Shown: positions 1 to 8,980 of the stretch, one piece after another
Layout: each line of letters starts with the position of its first letter
Numbering within the stretch: the first letter of the stretch is position 1
DNA from: CAVSMC01 sp963798655
GTDB lineage: Bacteria > Pseudomonadota > Gammaproteobacteria > Burkholderiales > Casimicrobiaceae
Reading direction: 5' to 3'
Length of the DNA: 64,000 nucleotides
Assembly: GCA_963798655.1 (NCBI GenBank)
Contig: CAWCUH010000004.1
Location: 1,149,298 to 1,213,297 of the forward strand
The notes under the pieces: model-generated
Seen by the model: the letters and a program-made list of their open reading frames with translations, nothing else
The model's database searches: none
Told to the model about the DNA's origin: nothing
Program-made: the position numbers and the translations under genes

Positions 1-63
1 GTAGAGCGCCGAGAACAGGCTCACGACGACGGCGATCAGACCGGCGATGACGATGATCTTCAT
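1..63 (-). CDS. DUF2909-type small membrane protein (5' part only)
   Basis: The first 21 codons of a gene running leftwards out of the window; the ATG is at 61-63. The visible peptide (MKIIVIAGLI...) is one hydrophobic helix followed by SALY, matching the start of the short DUF2909/twin-transmembrane proteins found beside cytochrome oxidase genes in betaproteobacteria. It is divergent from SURF1 with about 60 bp between them, the usual orientation of this gene in such clusters as I recall it. Role unknown; an oxidase-associated membrane protein is inferred from context. Confidence 0.7.
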   Translation of the reverse strand, partial: MKIIVIAGLIAVVVSLFSALY

Positions 64-126
64 GCGCTTCGCGGATTCCTGTCGGCTCGGCCATCGGCCG
101 TCGTCCGGTGAAGAGTTTAGACCAGC

Positions 127-903
127 ATGCCGATGACGGATGCCGCGGGTTCGACGATCGCGGCGGCGCCGCCGTCGCGGCGCTGGATGTCGCGGCTCGG
201 GTACGCCGCGCTCACGGCCGCCGCGGTCGCGCTGTTCATCAGCGCCGGCAACTGGCAGCGCGACCGGATGCACGGCAAGCAGGCGTTGCGCGAGCGCTTC
301 GACGCCGCAAGCGCCGCTCAGCCGGTGCGGTTGGCCGAGCTGCATGCGGACGGCGATTGGGCTGCGCTGCGCTTTCAGCCGGTCGTGGCCGCCGGCGAAT
401 TCGACGCGCCTCGCCAGATCTTCATCGACAATCGCGTGCGTGCGGGCACGGCCGGCTACGAGGTCGTCGCGCCGCTCGCGCTCGACGATGGCCGCCGCGT
501 GCTGGTCGACCGCGGCTGGGTCGCGCAGGGTCGCACGCGTGCCGAGCTGCCCGACGTGCCGCCGCCCGCCGGCAGCGTCAGCGTGCGCGGCCGGATCAAC
601 ATTCCTGCAACCGGCTATTTCGAGCTGTCGAGCGAGCCGTCCCGCGGCGCGCTTTGGCAGCACCTCGATCCGGCGAGGTTCGCGCGTGCAACCGGCGTCG
701 ACGTGCTGCCCGTCGTGATCGAGCAGACGGCGCCCGCGGCGCCGGGCGATGCGCTCGTTCGCGATCGTCCCGCTCCCGACTTCGGGGTGGACCAGCACAG
801 GATCTATATGGTGCAGTGGTACGCGTTTGCCGCGCTGGCCGTGGCGATCTGGATATTGCTGACATTGCGCGCCGGCCGGGGCGCAGGGGCGACCGATGGC
901 TGA
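127..903 (+). CDS. SURF1 family cytochrome c oxidase assembly protein
   Basis: A 258-residue inner-membrane protein with the SURF1 plan: an N-terminal transmembrane helix at about residues 24-40 followed by GNWQRDR, a large periplasmic domain with the conserved IDNRVR and VDRGWV segments, and a second helix near residues 228-248. SURF1/Shy1 proteins assist haem a delivery into subunit I of aa3-type oxidase. The start chosen is ATG 127; an ATG two codons later (133) is possible. It overlaps the next gene by 8 bp, so the two are co-translated. Family identification is secure; the exact step it assists here is inferred. Confidence 0.93.
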   Translation: MPMTDAAGSTIAAAPPSRRWMSRLGYAALTAAAVALFISAGNWQRDRMHGKQALRERFDAASAAQPVRLAELHADGDWAALRFQPVVAAGEFDAPRQIFIDNRVRAGTAGYEVVAPLALDDGRRVLVDRGWVAQGRTRAELPDVPPPAGSVSVRGRINIPATGYFELSSEPSRGALWQHLDPARFARATGVDVLPVVIEQTAPAAPGDALVRDRPAPDFGVDQHRIYMVQWYAFAALAVAIWILLTLRAGRGAGATDG

Positions 904-1501
904 TTCGCCGATTCAACCTGGACCGGGCGCGAGCGCTTCGCCACGCGCCCGCATCGACCGTCGTACCCGGCGCACGCTGGCGCTGCTCGCATTCATCGCC
1001 GTCGCACCTGTGGTCGCCGCGTACGTCGCGTACTACCTGGTCCCGCGCGAGGCGCGCGTCAACTACGGCGCGCTGCTCGCGACGCCCGCGCCGGCGCTTC
1101 ACGGGTCCGGGTTCGACGGCACGCCGTTCGACCTCGCGCAGCTGCGAGGGCGCTGGGTGCTGCTCATCGCCGCAGGCGACCGCTGCGCCGCGGCGTGCGA
1201 GCGGATGCTGTACGCGACGCGCCAGGCGCGCGCGATGCAGGGCCGCGAGCAGGACCGCATCGTCCGGGCGATGATGCTCACCGGCAACGACGCGCCGCAG
1301 CCCGAGCTGATCGCGCAGCACCCGGGACTCGTCGTCGCGCACGGCGACGCCGAATCGATGTCGGCGCTGCCGGTTGCGAGCGAAGCGATCTATCTCGTCG
1401 ATCCGCTCGGCAATCTCGTGCTGCGCTACTCGGACGACCCGGACATCAAGCGCCTCGCCAGGGATCTCGAACGCGTGCTGCGCGCGTCGAGCGTCGGATG
1501 A
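896..1501 (+). CDS. membrane-anchored thioredoxin-like protein of the cox cluster (SCO-like CxxxC)
   Basis: A 201-residue protein with a short Pro/Arg-rich cytoplasmic start, one transmembrane helix at about 28-48, and a periplasmic thioredoxin-like domain. The domain keeps two cysteines spaced CxxxC (C97 and C101), as in SCO proteins, but lacks the full CPDVCP context. Proteins of this type lie between SURF1 and the haem genes in many betaproteobacterial oxidase clusters and are usually left unnamed. A role in copper or thiol handling for the CuA site is plausible but only inferred. It overlaps SURF1 by 8 bp and ends 55 bp before ctaB. Confidence 0.75.
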   Translation: MADSPIQPGPGASASPRARIDRRTRRTLALLAFIAVAPVVAAYVAYYLVPREARVNYGALLATPAPALHGSGFDGTPFDLAQLRGRWVLLIAAGDRCAAACERMLYATRQARAMQGREQDRIVRAMMLTGNDAPQPELIAQHPGLVVAHGDAESMSALPVASEAIYLVDPLGNLVLRYSDDPDIKRLARDLERVLRASSVG

Positions 1502-1516
1502 GCCCGCGCGCTGCAA

Positions 1517-1525
1517 TGCTAAAAT
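1517..1525 (+). promoter_or_regulatory. possible extended -10 promoter for ctaB
   Basis: TGCTAAAAT lies 31 bp before the ctaB ATG, in the short gap that replaces ctaA. It fits an extended -10 (TGn plus TAAAAT, one mismatch from TATAAT). No good -35 hexamer is visible. The same nine bases occur before the minus-strand operon at 56352. Confidence 0.35.
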
Positions 1526-1556
1526 TCCATGTTTTCGCGCCGATGCGCGCTCTTCG

Positions 1557-2438
1557 ATGACGACGCTCGCGCTCGCCGAAATCCGCCTGCGGCACTTCCT
1601 CGCCCTCGCCAAGCCGCGGGTCGTGTCGTTGATCGTGTTCTGCGCGATCATCGGCATGTTCCTCGCAACGCCCGGCCTGCCGCCGCCGCACCTCGTGTTC
1701 TGGGCGACGCTCGGCATCGCGCTCGTCGCCGGCTCCGCGGCGGCGATCAACTGCCTCGTCGAGCAGAAGATCGACGCGGTGATGATGCGCACGCGCCACC
1801 GGCCGCTGCCGCACGGCGACGTGACGCCGGGCGCGACGCTCGCGTTCGCCGCGATCGTCGGCACGATCGGCCTCGTCGTCCTGTACCGCTTCGTCAATCC
1901 GCTGACGATGTGGCTCACACTCGCGACGTTCATCGGCTACGCCATCGTGTACACGGTGCTGCTGAAGCCCGCGACGCCGCAGAACATCGTCATCGGCGGC
2001 GCGTCGGGCGCGATGCCGCCGGTGCTCGGCTGGGCGGCGGTGACCAACGGTGTCGCTCCCGAAGCGCTGCTCCTCTTCCTGATCGTGTTCGTCTGGACGC
2101 CGCCGCATTTCTGGTCGCTCGCGCTCTACCGCGCGAACGACTACGCCAAGGCGGGGCTGCCGATGCTGCCTCTGACGCACGGCTCGCGCTACACGCGATT
2201 GATGATCGTGCTCTACACGTACGCACTGGTCGCCGTGACGTTGATGCCATTCGCGATCGGCATGAGCGGCCTCGTCTATCTCGCGAGCGCGCTCGCGCTC
2301 GGCGGTGCGTTCCTGCGCTATGCGCTGCAGCTCTACCGCGACTACAGCGACGCGCTCGCGCGAACGACGTTCAAGTACTCGATCTTCTACCTCGCCGCGC
2401 TCTTCTCGGCGCTGCTGATCGATCATTACGCGCGATGA
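1557..2438 (+). CDS. ctaB: protohaem IX farnesyltransferase (haem O synthase)
   Basis: A UbiA-superfamily polytopic membrane enzyme of 293 residues that transfers farnesyl diphosphate to haem b to make haem O, the precursor of haem A. The prenyl-donor motif is visible as INCLVEQKIDAVMMRTRHRPL (residues 64-84, N65, D73, RTRHRPL), followed by repeated hydrophobic helices. The reading frame is open upstream, but ATG 1557 matches the conserved family start (ALAKPRVVSL follows). It overlaps SCO1 by an ATGA junction. In related clusters ctaA/cox15 precedes this gene; here only a 55-bp gap separates it from the thioredoxin-like gene. Also called cyoE. Confidence 0.95.
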   Translation: MTTLALAEIRLRHFLALAKPRVVSLIVFCAIIGMFLATPGLPPPHLVFWATLGIALVAGSAAAINCLVEQKIDAVMMRTRHRPLPHGDVTPGATLAFAAIVGTIGLVVLYRFVNPLTMWLTLATFIGYAIVYTVLLKPATPQNIVIGGASGAMPPVLGWAAVTNGVAPEALLLFLIVFVWTPPHFWSLALYRANDYAKAGLPMLPLTHGSRYTRLMIVLYTYALVAVTLMPFAIGMSGLVYLASALALGGAFLRYALQLYRDYSDALARTTFKYSIFYLAALFSALLIDHYAR

Positions 2439-3022
2439 TGCGGCGCGCGTTGGCCGTCGGAATCGTGCTCGCCGTGCTTGCGGCCTGCGGCAACAGCGGG
2501 CCGAAATTCATGGCGTCGGACGTGACGGGAACCAAGTTCGGCCGCGATTTCTCGCTGGTCGACCAGAACGGCAAGCCGCGCACGCTCGCCGATTTCCACG
2601 GCAAGGCCGTCGTGCTGTTCTTCGGCTATACGCAATGCCCCGACGTCTGCCCGACGACGCTCGCCGAGCTCGCGGAAGCGATGAAGAAGCTCGGTCCGGA
2701 CGCGTCGCGCGTTCAGGTGCTGTTCGTCACCGTCGATCCGGATCGCGACACGCCGCAGGTGCTGAAGGAATACGTGCCGGCATTCGATCCGGCGTTTCTC
2801 GGGCTCACCGGCGACGCCGCGGCGATCGAGCGCACGGCGAAGGAGTTCAAGGTGATCTATCGCAAGCAGCCGGGGGCGACGCCGGGCAGCTACACGATGG
2901 ACCACTCGGCGGGCACGTTCATCTTCGATCCGCAGGGCCGGCTGCGCGTCTACGTCGGCTACGGACAGGGGCCGGACGTGTTCGCGCACGACATCCGCGA
3001 GCTGCTGCGCGACGCCGCGTGA
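2435..3022 (+). CDS. SCO1/SenC family copper chaperone lipoprotein
   Basis: A 195-residue protein that delivers copper and reducing power for CuA assembly of cytochrome oxidase. It shows a lipoprotein signal with lipobox LAAC (C18), the copper-binding CPDVCP at residues 68-73, and the conserved histidine in YTMDHSAG (H157), so the full Cys-Cys-His site is present. Two adjacent ATGs (2435 and 2438) are possible starts; the first overlaps the ctaB stop codon. It is the last gene of the oxidase cluster and ends 20 bp before an inserted inverted-repeat element. Confidence 0.94.
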   Translation: MMRRALAVGIVLAVLAACGNSGPKFMASDVTGTKFGRDFSLVDQNGKPRTLADFHGKAVVLFFGYTQCPDVCPTTLAELAEAMKKLGPDASRVQVLFVTVDPDRDTPQVLKEYVPAFDPAFLGLTGDAAAIERTAKEFKVIYRKQPGATPGSYTMDHSAGTFIFDPQGRLRVYVGYGQGPDVFAHDIRELLRDAA

Positions 3023-3042
3023 TCGCGTGCACGTCGTTGGAC

Positions 3043-3313
3043 TAGGGCCTGTTAACGCTATGGGCACAAACGTGAACGGGTGGCGTGGGGCGCCAGTCGC
3101 GGCAGCCGACGAAACCAAGACTGGCGGTCTTGGCGAGGAGAGCAACAAAAGGTGGCGTCCCAAGCCGGCCGTTCCCTTCGGGTTGCTCCCGAAAACGCCG
3201 ATTTCAGCGTTGCAAAGTCTCGCCGGGTGCCCGACCCGGCTTCGCCTTCGCGCCTTGCGCTGGGCGTTTTCGGCCGTGCAACGCGTTTGCGTCCATAGCG
3301 TTAACAGGCCCTA
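3043..3313. mobile_element. MITE-like element with perfect 21-bp terminal inverted repeats
   Basis: Bases 3043-3063 (TAGGGCCTGTTAACGCTATG plus a final G) are exactly repeated in inverted orientation at 3293-3313. Both ends carry TA at the outer edge, consistent with a TA target duplication as made by IS630-like or IS427-group IS5 elements. The 271-bp body contains no plausible transposase. It holds further self-complementary parts, for example a 7-bp stem at 3222-3228/3234-3240, and GAAAACGCC matched by GGCGTTTTC. It separates SCO1 from the GT41 gene and ends 5 bp before that gene's start codon. A non-autonomous element moved by a transposase elsewhere is the best reading. Confidence 0.8.
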
Positions 3314-3318
3314 ATGCG

Positions 3319-5276
3319 ATGAGCGCACGCCCGCTCGTCGACGACGCGCGGGCAGCGCTTCGAGCCGGCGACATCGACGCCGCGCTCGCATCGTTTGCCG
3401 CGCTTGCCGAGCAAAGCCCGGGCGACGCCGACGCGTGGCTTGGTCTCGGCATCTGTTGCGCGCAGCAGCGCCGCTTCGACGATGCCGTCGCGCATCTCGA
3501 GCGCGCAGTGGCGATCTCGCCATCGCCGCCGGCCGTGCTTGCGCTCGCCAATGCGCTCGCCGATGCCGGCCGCGTCGATGCAGCGATCGCGCAGGGCGCG
3601 TCGCTCGTGCGGGCGCATCCCGGGTTCGCGCCCGGCTGGAATGCGTTCGGGTCGGCGCTCGAGCGCGCACAGCGTCTGGACGAGGCCGCTCGTGCTTTCG
3701 GCGATGCGCTGCGTGCGGACGCTCGATACTGGCGTGCCGCGGCGGCGCTCGCCCGCGTCGAGTCGGCGCGCGGCGATCTCGACGCGGCAGCCGACGCGTA
3801 CCGGCGCTGGATCGAAGCCGACCCGCGATCGTTCGATGCAATGCTCGGTCTCGCGCGCACGCTGCATCGGCAGGCTCGCGTGCTCGAAGCGATCGCGGCT
3901 TACAGCGACGCGCTCGCGATCCGCGACGACGCCGACGCGCACAACGATCTAGGCATCGCGTATACCGATATCGCCGAGATCGAGCTCGCGCGGGAGCACT
4001 ATCGCGCCGCGCTTCGGCTGCGGCCCGACTACGCGGAGGTCGAGAGCAACCTGCTCGTCAACCTCCACTATCGCGACGATGTCGGTCCGGTGGACATGCT
4101 GCGGGCGCACCGCGAATGGGCACAGCGCCATGCAGCAATGCCGCGCATGCGCACCGGGCGACGTCGAGGTGCCGCGGGCAGGCGCCGCCGCGTCGGCTTG
4201 GTGTCGGGCGTCTTTCACGCCGGGCCGGTCGGGTGGATGCTCGAGCCGGTGCTCGAGCAGCTCGACCGCTCGTCGCTCGCGATCCACTGCTACAACAACG
4301 GCCGCTACGCCGATGCGCTGACCGATCGGTTGCGCGCGCGTGTGGACGCGTGGCGCGACGTCCACGCGCTCGATGACGCGACCCTCGCGGCGGCGATCGC
4401 CGCCGACGGCATCGACGTCCTCGTCGATCTCGCCGGACATGGTCCCGGCAACCGGCTGCGCGCGATCGCTCGCAAGCCCGCGCCGGTGATCGCGTCGTGG
4501 CTCGATTATTTCGACACCACCGGCGTCGATGCCGTCGATTACATCCTCGCCGACGACGTATCGGCGCCCGCCGACTCGCGGCAGCGCTTCACCGAGGAGG
4601 TCGTGCGATTCGCGCCCACGCGCCTTTGCTATCCGCCGCCGGATGCGCCCGCAATTGGTCCGTCGCCATCGTCGCGGCGCGGATACGTCACCTACGGCAG
4701 CTTCAATCGGCTCTCGAAGCTCTCGCCCATGGTGCGCGCGTCGTGGGCGGCGATACTGCGCGAGGTCGACGGTTCGCGGCTGCTGCTGAAGAACGCCGCC
4801 TTCATCGACGCGCAGGTGCGCGAGCGGTTCACCGCGCACTTCGCATCGCTTGGAATCGCCGCGCAACGCCTGGAGCTGCGACCGGCGTCACCGCGCGCGC
4901 AGATGTTCTCCGAGTATGGCGATGTCGACATCGCACTCGACCCGTTTCCTTACAACGGCGGGCTCACGACGTGCGACGCGCTCTGGATGGGCGTGCCGCT
5001 CGTCTGCGTACTCGGGGACTCGATGATCTCGCGGCAGAGCGCCTCGCTGCTGCATGCGGCGGGGCTGCCCGAATTCGTCGCGACCGACGGCGGGCGCTAC
5101 GTTGCCCTGGCAGTCGCGCTTGCACGCGACGACGCTGCGCGCGAAACGCTGCGGCAGACGCTGCGTGCACGTGTCGCCGAATCGACGCTGTGCGACGTCG
5201 CGCAATTCGCGCGCCGGCTGCAGGCGACGCTGCTCGATCTCGCGCAGCGCACGCCGGGCAACGAGCGCGACCGGCG

Positions 5277-5280
<4 letters not shown>
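3319..5280 (+). CDS. TPR / GT41 (OGT/SPINDLY-like) glycosyltransferase
   Basis: A 653-residue cytoplasmic protein. The N-terminal half is a series of tetratricopeptide repeats (about residues 1-270). The C-terminal half is a GT41 catalytic region with VGLVSGVFHAGPVG, DLAGH at 370-374, FNRLSKLSP, and ALDPFPYNGGLTTCDALWMG from about 539. GT41 enzymes move GlcNAc, glucose or fucose from nucleotide sugars to protein Ser/Thr or Asn. Start ATG 3319 lies just outside the inserted element and has no good Shine-Dalgarno sequence; the frame stays open into the element, so the native start or leader may have been altered by the insertion. It ends convergently with gloA (4-bp overlap). Confidence 0.88.
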
Positions 5281-5659
<379 letters not shown>

Positions 5660-5663
<4 letters not shown>

Positions 5664-5824
5664 AGCTCGATCATCTCGAAGTCGTCCTTTCGCGCGCCGC
5701 ACTCGGGGCACGTCCAGTTGGGCGGCACGTCGTCCCATTTCGTGCCGGGCGCGATGCCCTCGTCCGGCGCGCCGAGCTCCTCGTCGTAGATCCACCCGCA
5801 GATCAGGCACATGTACTTCTTCAT
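5660..5824 (-). CDS. rubredoxin
   Basis: A 54-residue electron carrier with one FeS4 centre. Both cysteine pairs are present: CLIC (C6, C9) and CPEC (C39, C42), with the typical YDEELG, PGTKWDDVP and WTCPEC spacing. An upstream in-frame start would add 16 residues, but MKKYMCLICGW is the canonical beginning. Betaproteobacteria often place rubredoxin next to thiD or hemL, as here, in divergent orientation. Its redox partner is not shown by the sequence. Confidence 0.95.
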
Positions 5825-5913
5825 CGAATCGGGCGCATCGACGGATGGAGTAAAATCGCACAATTCTAGCAAGCCGCCCGACGCGCGCCGGCGCGGCCGC
5901 GCGCTGTCCCGCC

Positions 5914-6792
5914 ATGGCCGACGCCGATCTGCGTAATCCTCCCATCGTACTGACGTTCGCCGCCTCGGATCCGACGGCTGGCGCCGGCATGCAGGCCGAC
6001 CTGCTCACGATCGCGAGCATCGGATGCCATCCGCTGTCGGTGCTGACCGCGGTGACCGTTCAGGACACCGCCGGCGTCGAGGGCCTGCAGGCGCTCGACG
6101 CCGAATGGGTCGCCGACCAGGCGCGTTGCCTGCTCGAGGATATTGCCGTCGACGCGTTCAAGATCGGCGTGCTCGGCAGCGTCGAGAACATCGCTGCGAT
6201 CGCCGAGATCGTCTCCGACTATCCCGACGTTCCGCTGGTGCTCGACCCCGTGCTCGCGTCGGGGCGCGGCGACGTCCTCGCGAGCGACGACATGGCGAGC
6301 GCAATGCGCGAATTGCTGTTGCCGCAGACGACGATCATCACGCCGAACAGTATCGAGGCACGACGGCTGATCGCGCCGGACGACGACGACGCGCCGTCGC
6401 TCGACGCGTGCGCGCAAAAGCTGATCGAGCTCGGCGCGCACTACGTGCTGGTCACCGGCACTCACGAGCCGACGCCGCAGGTGGTGAACACGCTGTATGC
6501 GAAGAGCGGGGTCGTTCGCAGCGACACGTGGCCGCGATTGGCGGGTTCGTTCCACGGATCCGGCTGCACGCTCGCCTCGGCGATCGCCGCGATGCTCGCG
6601 AACGGCCTCGAGATGTCCGAAGCGGTGCACGAGGCGCAGGATTACACGTGGCACACGCTGGAGAAAGCGTTTCGGCCGGGCATGGGGCAGCTCGTTCCCG
6701 ACCGCCTGTTCTGGGCGCGCGACGACGACGCCGCCCCCACCGAAGACGACGCCGCGCCTGCGCGTGCCATCGATGCGCGGCACAGCCATTGA
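5914..6792 (+). CDS. thiD: hydroxymethylpyrimidine/phosphomethylpyrimidine kinase
   Basis: A 292-residue ribokinase-fold enzyme that phosphorylates HMP and HMP-P for thiamin synthesis. Family motifs are present: ASDPTAGAGMQADL near the start (usual form SDSSGGAGIQAD), the KIGVLGS segment, LDPVLASGRGD, and the anion-hole/catalytic GSFHGSGCTLASAIAA. The C-terminus carries an extra acidic stretch (DDDAAPTEDDAAPARA) not seen in the core family. thiE follows after one base. No TPP riboswitch is visible in the short upstream gap. Confidence 0.92.
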   Translation: MADADLRNPPIVLTFAASDPTAGAGMQADLLTIASIGCHPLSVLTAVTVQDTAGVEGLQALDAEWVADQARCLLEDIAVDAFKIGVLGSVENIAAIAEIVSDYPDVPLVLDPVLASGRGDVLASDDMASAMRELLLPQTTIITPNSIEARRLIAPDDDDAPSLDACAQKLIELGAHYVLVTGTHEPTPQVVNTLYAKSGVVRSDTWPRLAGSFHGSGCTLASAIAAMLANGLEMSEAVHEAQDYTWHTLEKAFRPGMGQLVPDRLFWARDDDAAPTEDDAAPARAIDARHSH

Positions 6793-6793
6793 C

Positions 6794-7456
6794 ATGTCGT
6801 CGCTCGCACTGCGCCGTGCGCGCGCGACGCGGCTGCGCGGCCTGTACGCGGTGACGCCCGACGTCGACGACACCGCCGAGCTCGCCGTCCGGGTGACGGC
6901 GGCGATCGGCGGCGGCGCATGTGCGATCCAGTATCGGAACAAGTCGGCCGACGCGGCAACCCGCCGCCGGCAGGCGCTCGCGCTCGCGCGCGTGCAGGCG
7001 GCGCACGGCGCGCTCTTCATCGTCAACGACGACGCGGCGCTGGCCGCTGCTGTCGGCGCCGATGGCGTCCACGTCGGCGAGCGCGACGCCAGCGTCGCCG
7101 CCGCGCGCGAGCTCGTCGGTCCCGATCGGATCGTCGGCGTGTCCTGCTACGACGACTTCGCGCGCGCGCAGGCGGCGGTGGATGCCGGCGCCGACTACGT
7201 CGCGTTCGGAAGCTTCTTCGCATCGTCGGTGAAGCCCGACGCGCGCAAGGCCGACATCGCATTGCTCACGAACGCGCGCGTGCTCGGCGTGCCGGTCGTC
7301 GCGATCGGCGGCATCGACGCCGGCAACGCCGGTGCGCTCGCGCGGGCGGGTGCCGACGCGGTCGCGGTCATCAGCGCCGTGTTCGGCGAGCCGACGCCCG
7401 ACGACGTCGAGAACGCGGCGCGTGCGATCGCGCGCGTGTTTGCGCCGCGCGCGTAG
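6794..7456 (+). CDS. thiE: thiamine-phosphate synthase
   Basis: A 220-residue TIM-barrel enzyme that joins HMP-PP and thiazole phosphate to give thiamin phosphate. Recognisable elements are IQYRNK (family form VQLRDK), LFIVNDD, DGVHVGERD, VGVSCY, YVAFGSFFASSVKPDA and VVAIGGI. Start ATG 6794 sits directly after the thiD stop, so both genes are one unit. The frame is open further upstream inside thiD, but the conserved domain begins just after this ATG. Slightly shorter phosphate loops than average, otherwise ordinary. Confidence 0.93.
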   Translation: MSSLALRRARATRLRGLYAVTPDVDDTAELAVRVTAAIGGGACAIQYRNKSADAATRRRQALALARVQAAHGALFIVNDDAALAAAVGADGVHVGERDASVAAARELVGPDRIVGVSCYDDFARAQAAVDAGADYVAFGSFFASSVKPDARKADIALLTNARVLGVPVVAIGGIDAGNAGALARAGADAVAVISAVFGEPTPDDVENAARAIARVFAPRA

Positions 7457-7485
7457 TCCATTCATCGACAGCGAAGGAGCCGCGA

Positions 7486-8769
7486 GTGACCGATCGCAAT
7501 GACGAGCTGTTCGCGCGCGCGCAGCGCACGATTCCGGCCGGCGTCAATTCGCCGGTGCGCGCGTTTCGCTCCGTCGGCGGCACGCCGCGATTCCTCGTCA
7601 AGGGCGAGGGGGCGTACGTCTGGGACGCCGCCGGCAAGCGCTACATCGATTACGTCGGATCGTGGGGACCGGCGATCGTCGGCCATGCGCATCCCGACGT
7701 CGTGCGCGCGGTTCAGACGCGAGCGCAGTTCGGGGTGTCGTTCGGCGCGCCGACCGAGATCGAGATCGAGATGGCCGAGACGCTGGTGCGCCGTCTGCCG
7801 TCGATGGATCTCGTGCGCCTCGTGTCGTCGGGCACCGAGGCGACGATGTCGGCGCTCCGGCTCGCGCGCGGCTACACCGGGCGCTCGAAGATCGTGAAGT
7901 TCGAGGGCTGCTATCACGGGCACGGCGACAGCCTGCTCGTCAAGGCGGGCTCGGGCGCGCTCACGTTCGGGCAGCCGTCGTCGGCGGGCGTTCCGCCGGC
8001 GATCGCGAACGAGACGATCGTCGTCGCATACAACGATCCCGCTGCGCTCGAAGCGGCGTTCGAAGCGCAGCCCGACGGCATCGCCGGCGTGATCGTCGAG
8101 CCGATCGCCGGCAACATGAACATGGTGCGCCCGCTGCCCGGATACCTCGAAGGCATGCGCGCGCTCTGCGATCGTCACGGCGCCGTGCTGATCTTCGACG
8201 AGGTCATGACCGGCTTTCGCGTGCATCCGCGCGGCGTGCAGGGCATGAGCGGCGTCACGCCGGATCTCACGACGCTCGGCAAGGTGATCGGCGGCGGCAT
8301 GCCGGTCGGCGCATTCGGCGGCAAGCGCGCGATCATGGAGAAGATCGCGCCGCTCGGTCCGGTCTATCAGGCCGGCACGCTATCCGGCAACCCGGTCGCC
8401 GTCGCGGCAGGTCTTGCCACACTCGCGCTCACCGAGGCGCCCGGCTTCTACGAGTCGCTCGCACGGAAGACGCGCGCGATGACCGACGGGCTCGTCGCTG
8501 CGGCGAAGCGCGCGCGCGTAACCTTCAGCGCCGACGCCGTCGGCGGCATGTTCGGCCTGTACTTCAGTCCCGCGGTGCCGCGCTCGTATGCCGAAGTCCT
8601 GGCGTGCGACAAGGAGCGCTTCAACCGCTTCTTCCACGCGATGCTCGACGCCGGCATATATCTCGCACCGTCGGCGTATGAAGCCGGCTTCGTGTCGGCC
8701 GCGCATTCGAGCGACGACATTGCCGCGACGATCGCCGCGGCGGACAAGGCGTTCGCGCAATTGCACTAG
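7486..8769 (+). CDS. hemL: glutamate-1-semialdehyde 2,1-aminomutase
   Basis: A 427-residue class-III PLP aminotransferase-fold enzyme making 5-aminolevulinate in the C5 tetrapyrrole route. The PLP lysine is K266 (TLGKVIGGGMPVGAFGG); other family landmarks are PGGVNSPVR-like PAGVNSPVRAF, SGTEATMSALRLARG, CYHGHGD and FDEVMTGFR. Start is GTG 7486, supported by GAAGGAG at 7472-7478 and by length; the open frame upstream is not part of the gene. It lies 29 bp after thiE, a common pairing in betaproteobacteria. Confidence 0.97.
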   Translation: MTDRNDELFARAQRTIPAGVNSPVRAFRSVGGTPRFLVKGEGAYVWDAAGKRYIDYVGSWGPAIVGHAHPDVVRAVQTRAQFGVSFGAPTEIEIEMAETLVRRLPSMDLVRLVSSGTEATMSALRLARGYTGRSKIVKFEGCYHGHGDSLLVKAGSGALTFGQPSSAGVPPAIANETIVVAYNDPAALEAAFEAQPDGIAGVIVEPIAGNMNMVRPLPGYLEGMRALCDRHGAVLIFDEVMTGFRVHPRGVQGMSGVTPDLTTLGKVIGGGMPVGAFGGKRAIMEKIAPLGPVYQAGTLSGNPVAVAAGLATLALTEAPGFYESLARKTRAMTDGLVAAAKRARVTFSADAVGGMFGLYFSPAVPRSYAEVLACDKERFNRFFHAMLDAGIYLAPSAYEAGFVSAAHSSDDIAATIAAADKAFAQLH

Positions 8770-8800
8770 CTGGAACCAAACTCGGCGCGACGCAGTCTGC

Positions 8801-8828
8801 GGACAGACCATGTTTTTCCGGTCTGTCC
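8801..8828. repeat. 9-bp perfect inverted repeat, REP-like
   Basis: GGACAGACC (8801-8809) and GGTCTGTCC (8820-8828) form a perfect stem around a 10-base loop in the hemL-gspE gap. There is no T-run on either strand, so it is not a classical intrinsic terminator. The GGACAGACC/GGTCTGTCC core resembles extragenic palindromes common in betaproteobacteria. The rest of the 8770-8980 gap holds nothing I recognise except the promoter element listed next. Confidence 0.55.
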
Positions 8829-8942
8829 CCAAGCGGCGACAATCATGCACGAAGTCGTCGCCGGCAAGCGACGAAACAGGCGAAAAACCGCGTGCAACGT
8901 CTTGATTCTTGCGGCGAGAACGCGTCGTTCGGCCACTCGCTG

Positions 8943-8951
8943 TGCTATCAT
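8943..8951 (+). promoter_or_regulatory. candidate extended -10 for the gsp operon
   Basis: TGCTATCAT is a TGn-TATCAT extended -10 located 30 bp before the favoured gspE start, the only good promoter-like word in the gap after hemL. A -35 is not convincing. Confidence 0.4.
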
Positions 8952-8980
8952 CGACGCCCAATTTTCGAGCAACGCCACCG

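Noticed and set aside
3027..3314. Short open frames inside the inverted-repeat element
   Set aside because: They consist of the inverted-repeat and hairpin sequence in several frames, have no ribosome site and no known domain; better read as non-coding mobile DNA.
5825..5913. A TPP riboswitch before thiD
   Set aside because: The gap is too short and lacks the conserved CUGAGA and ACCUGA elements.
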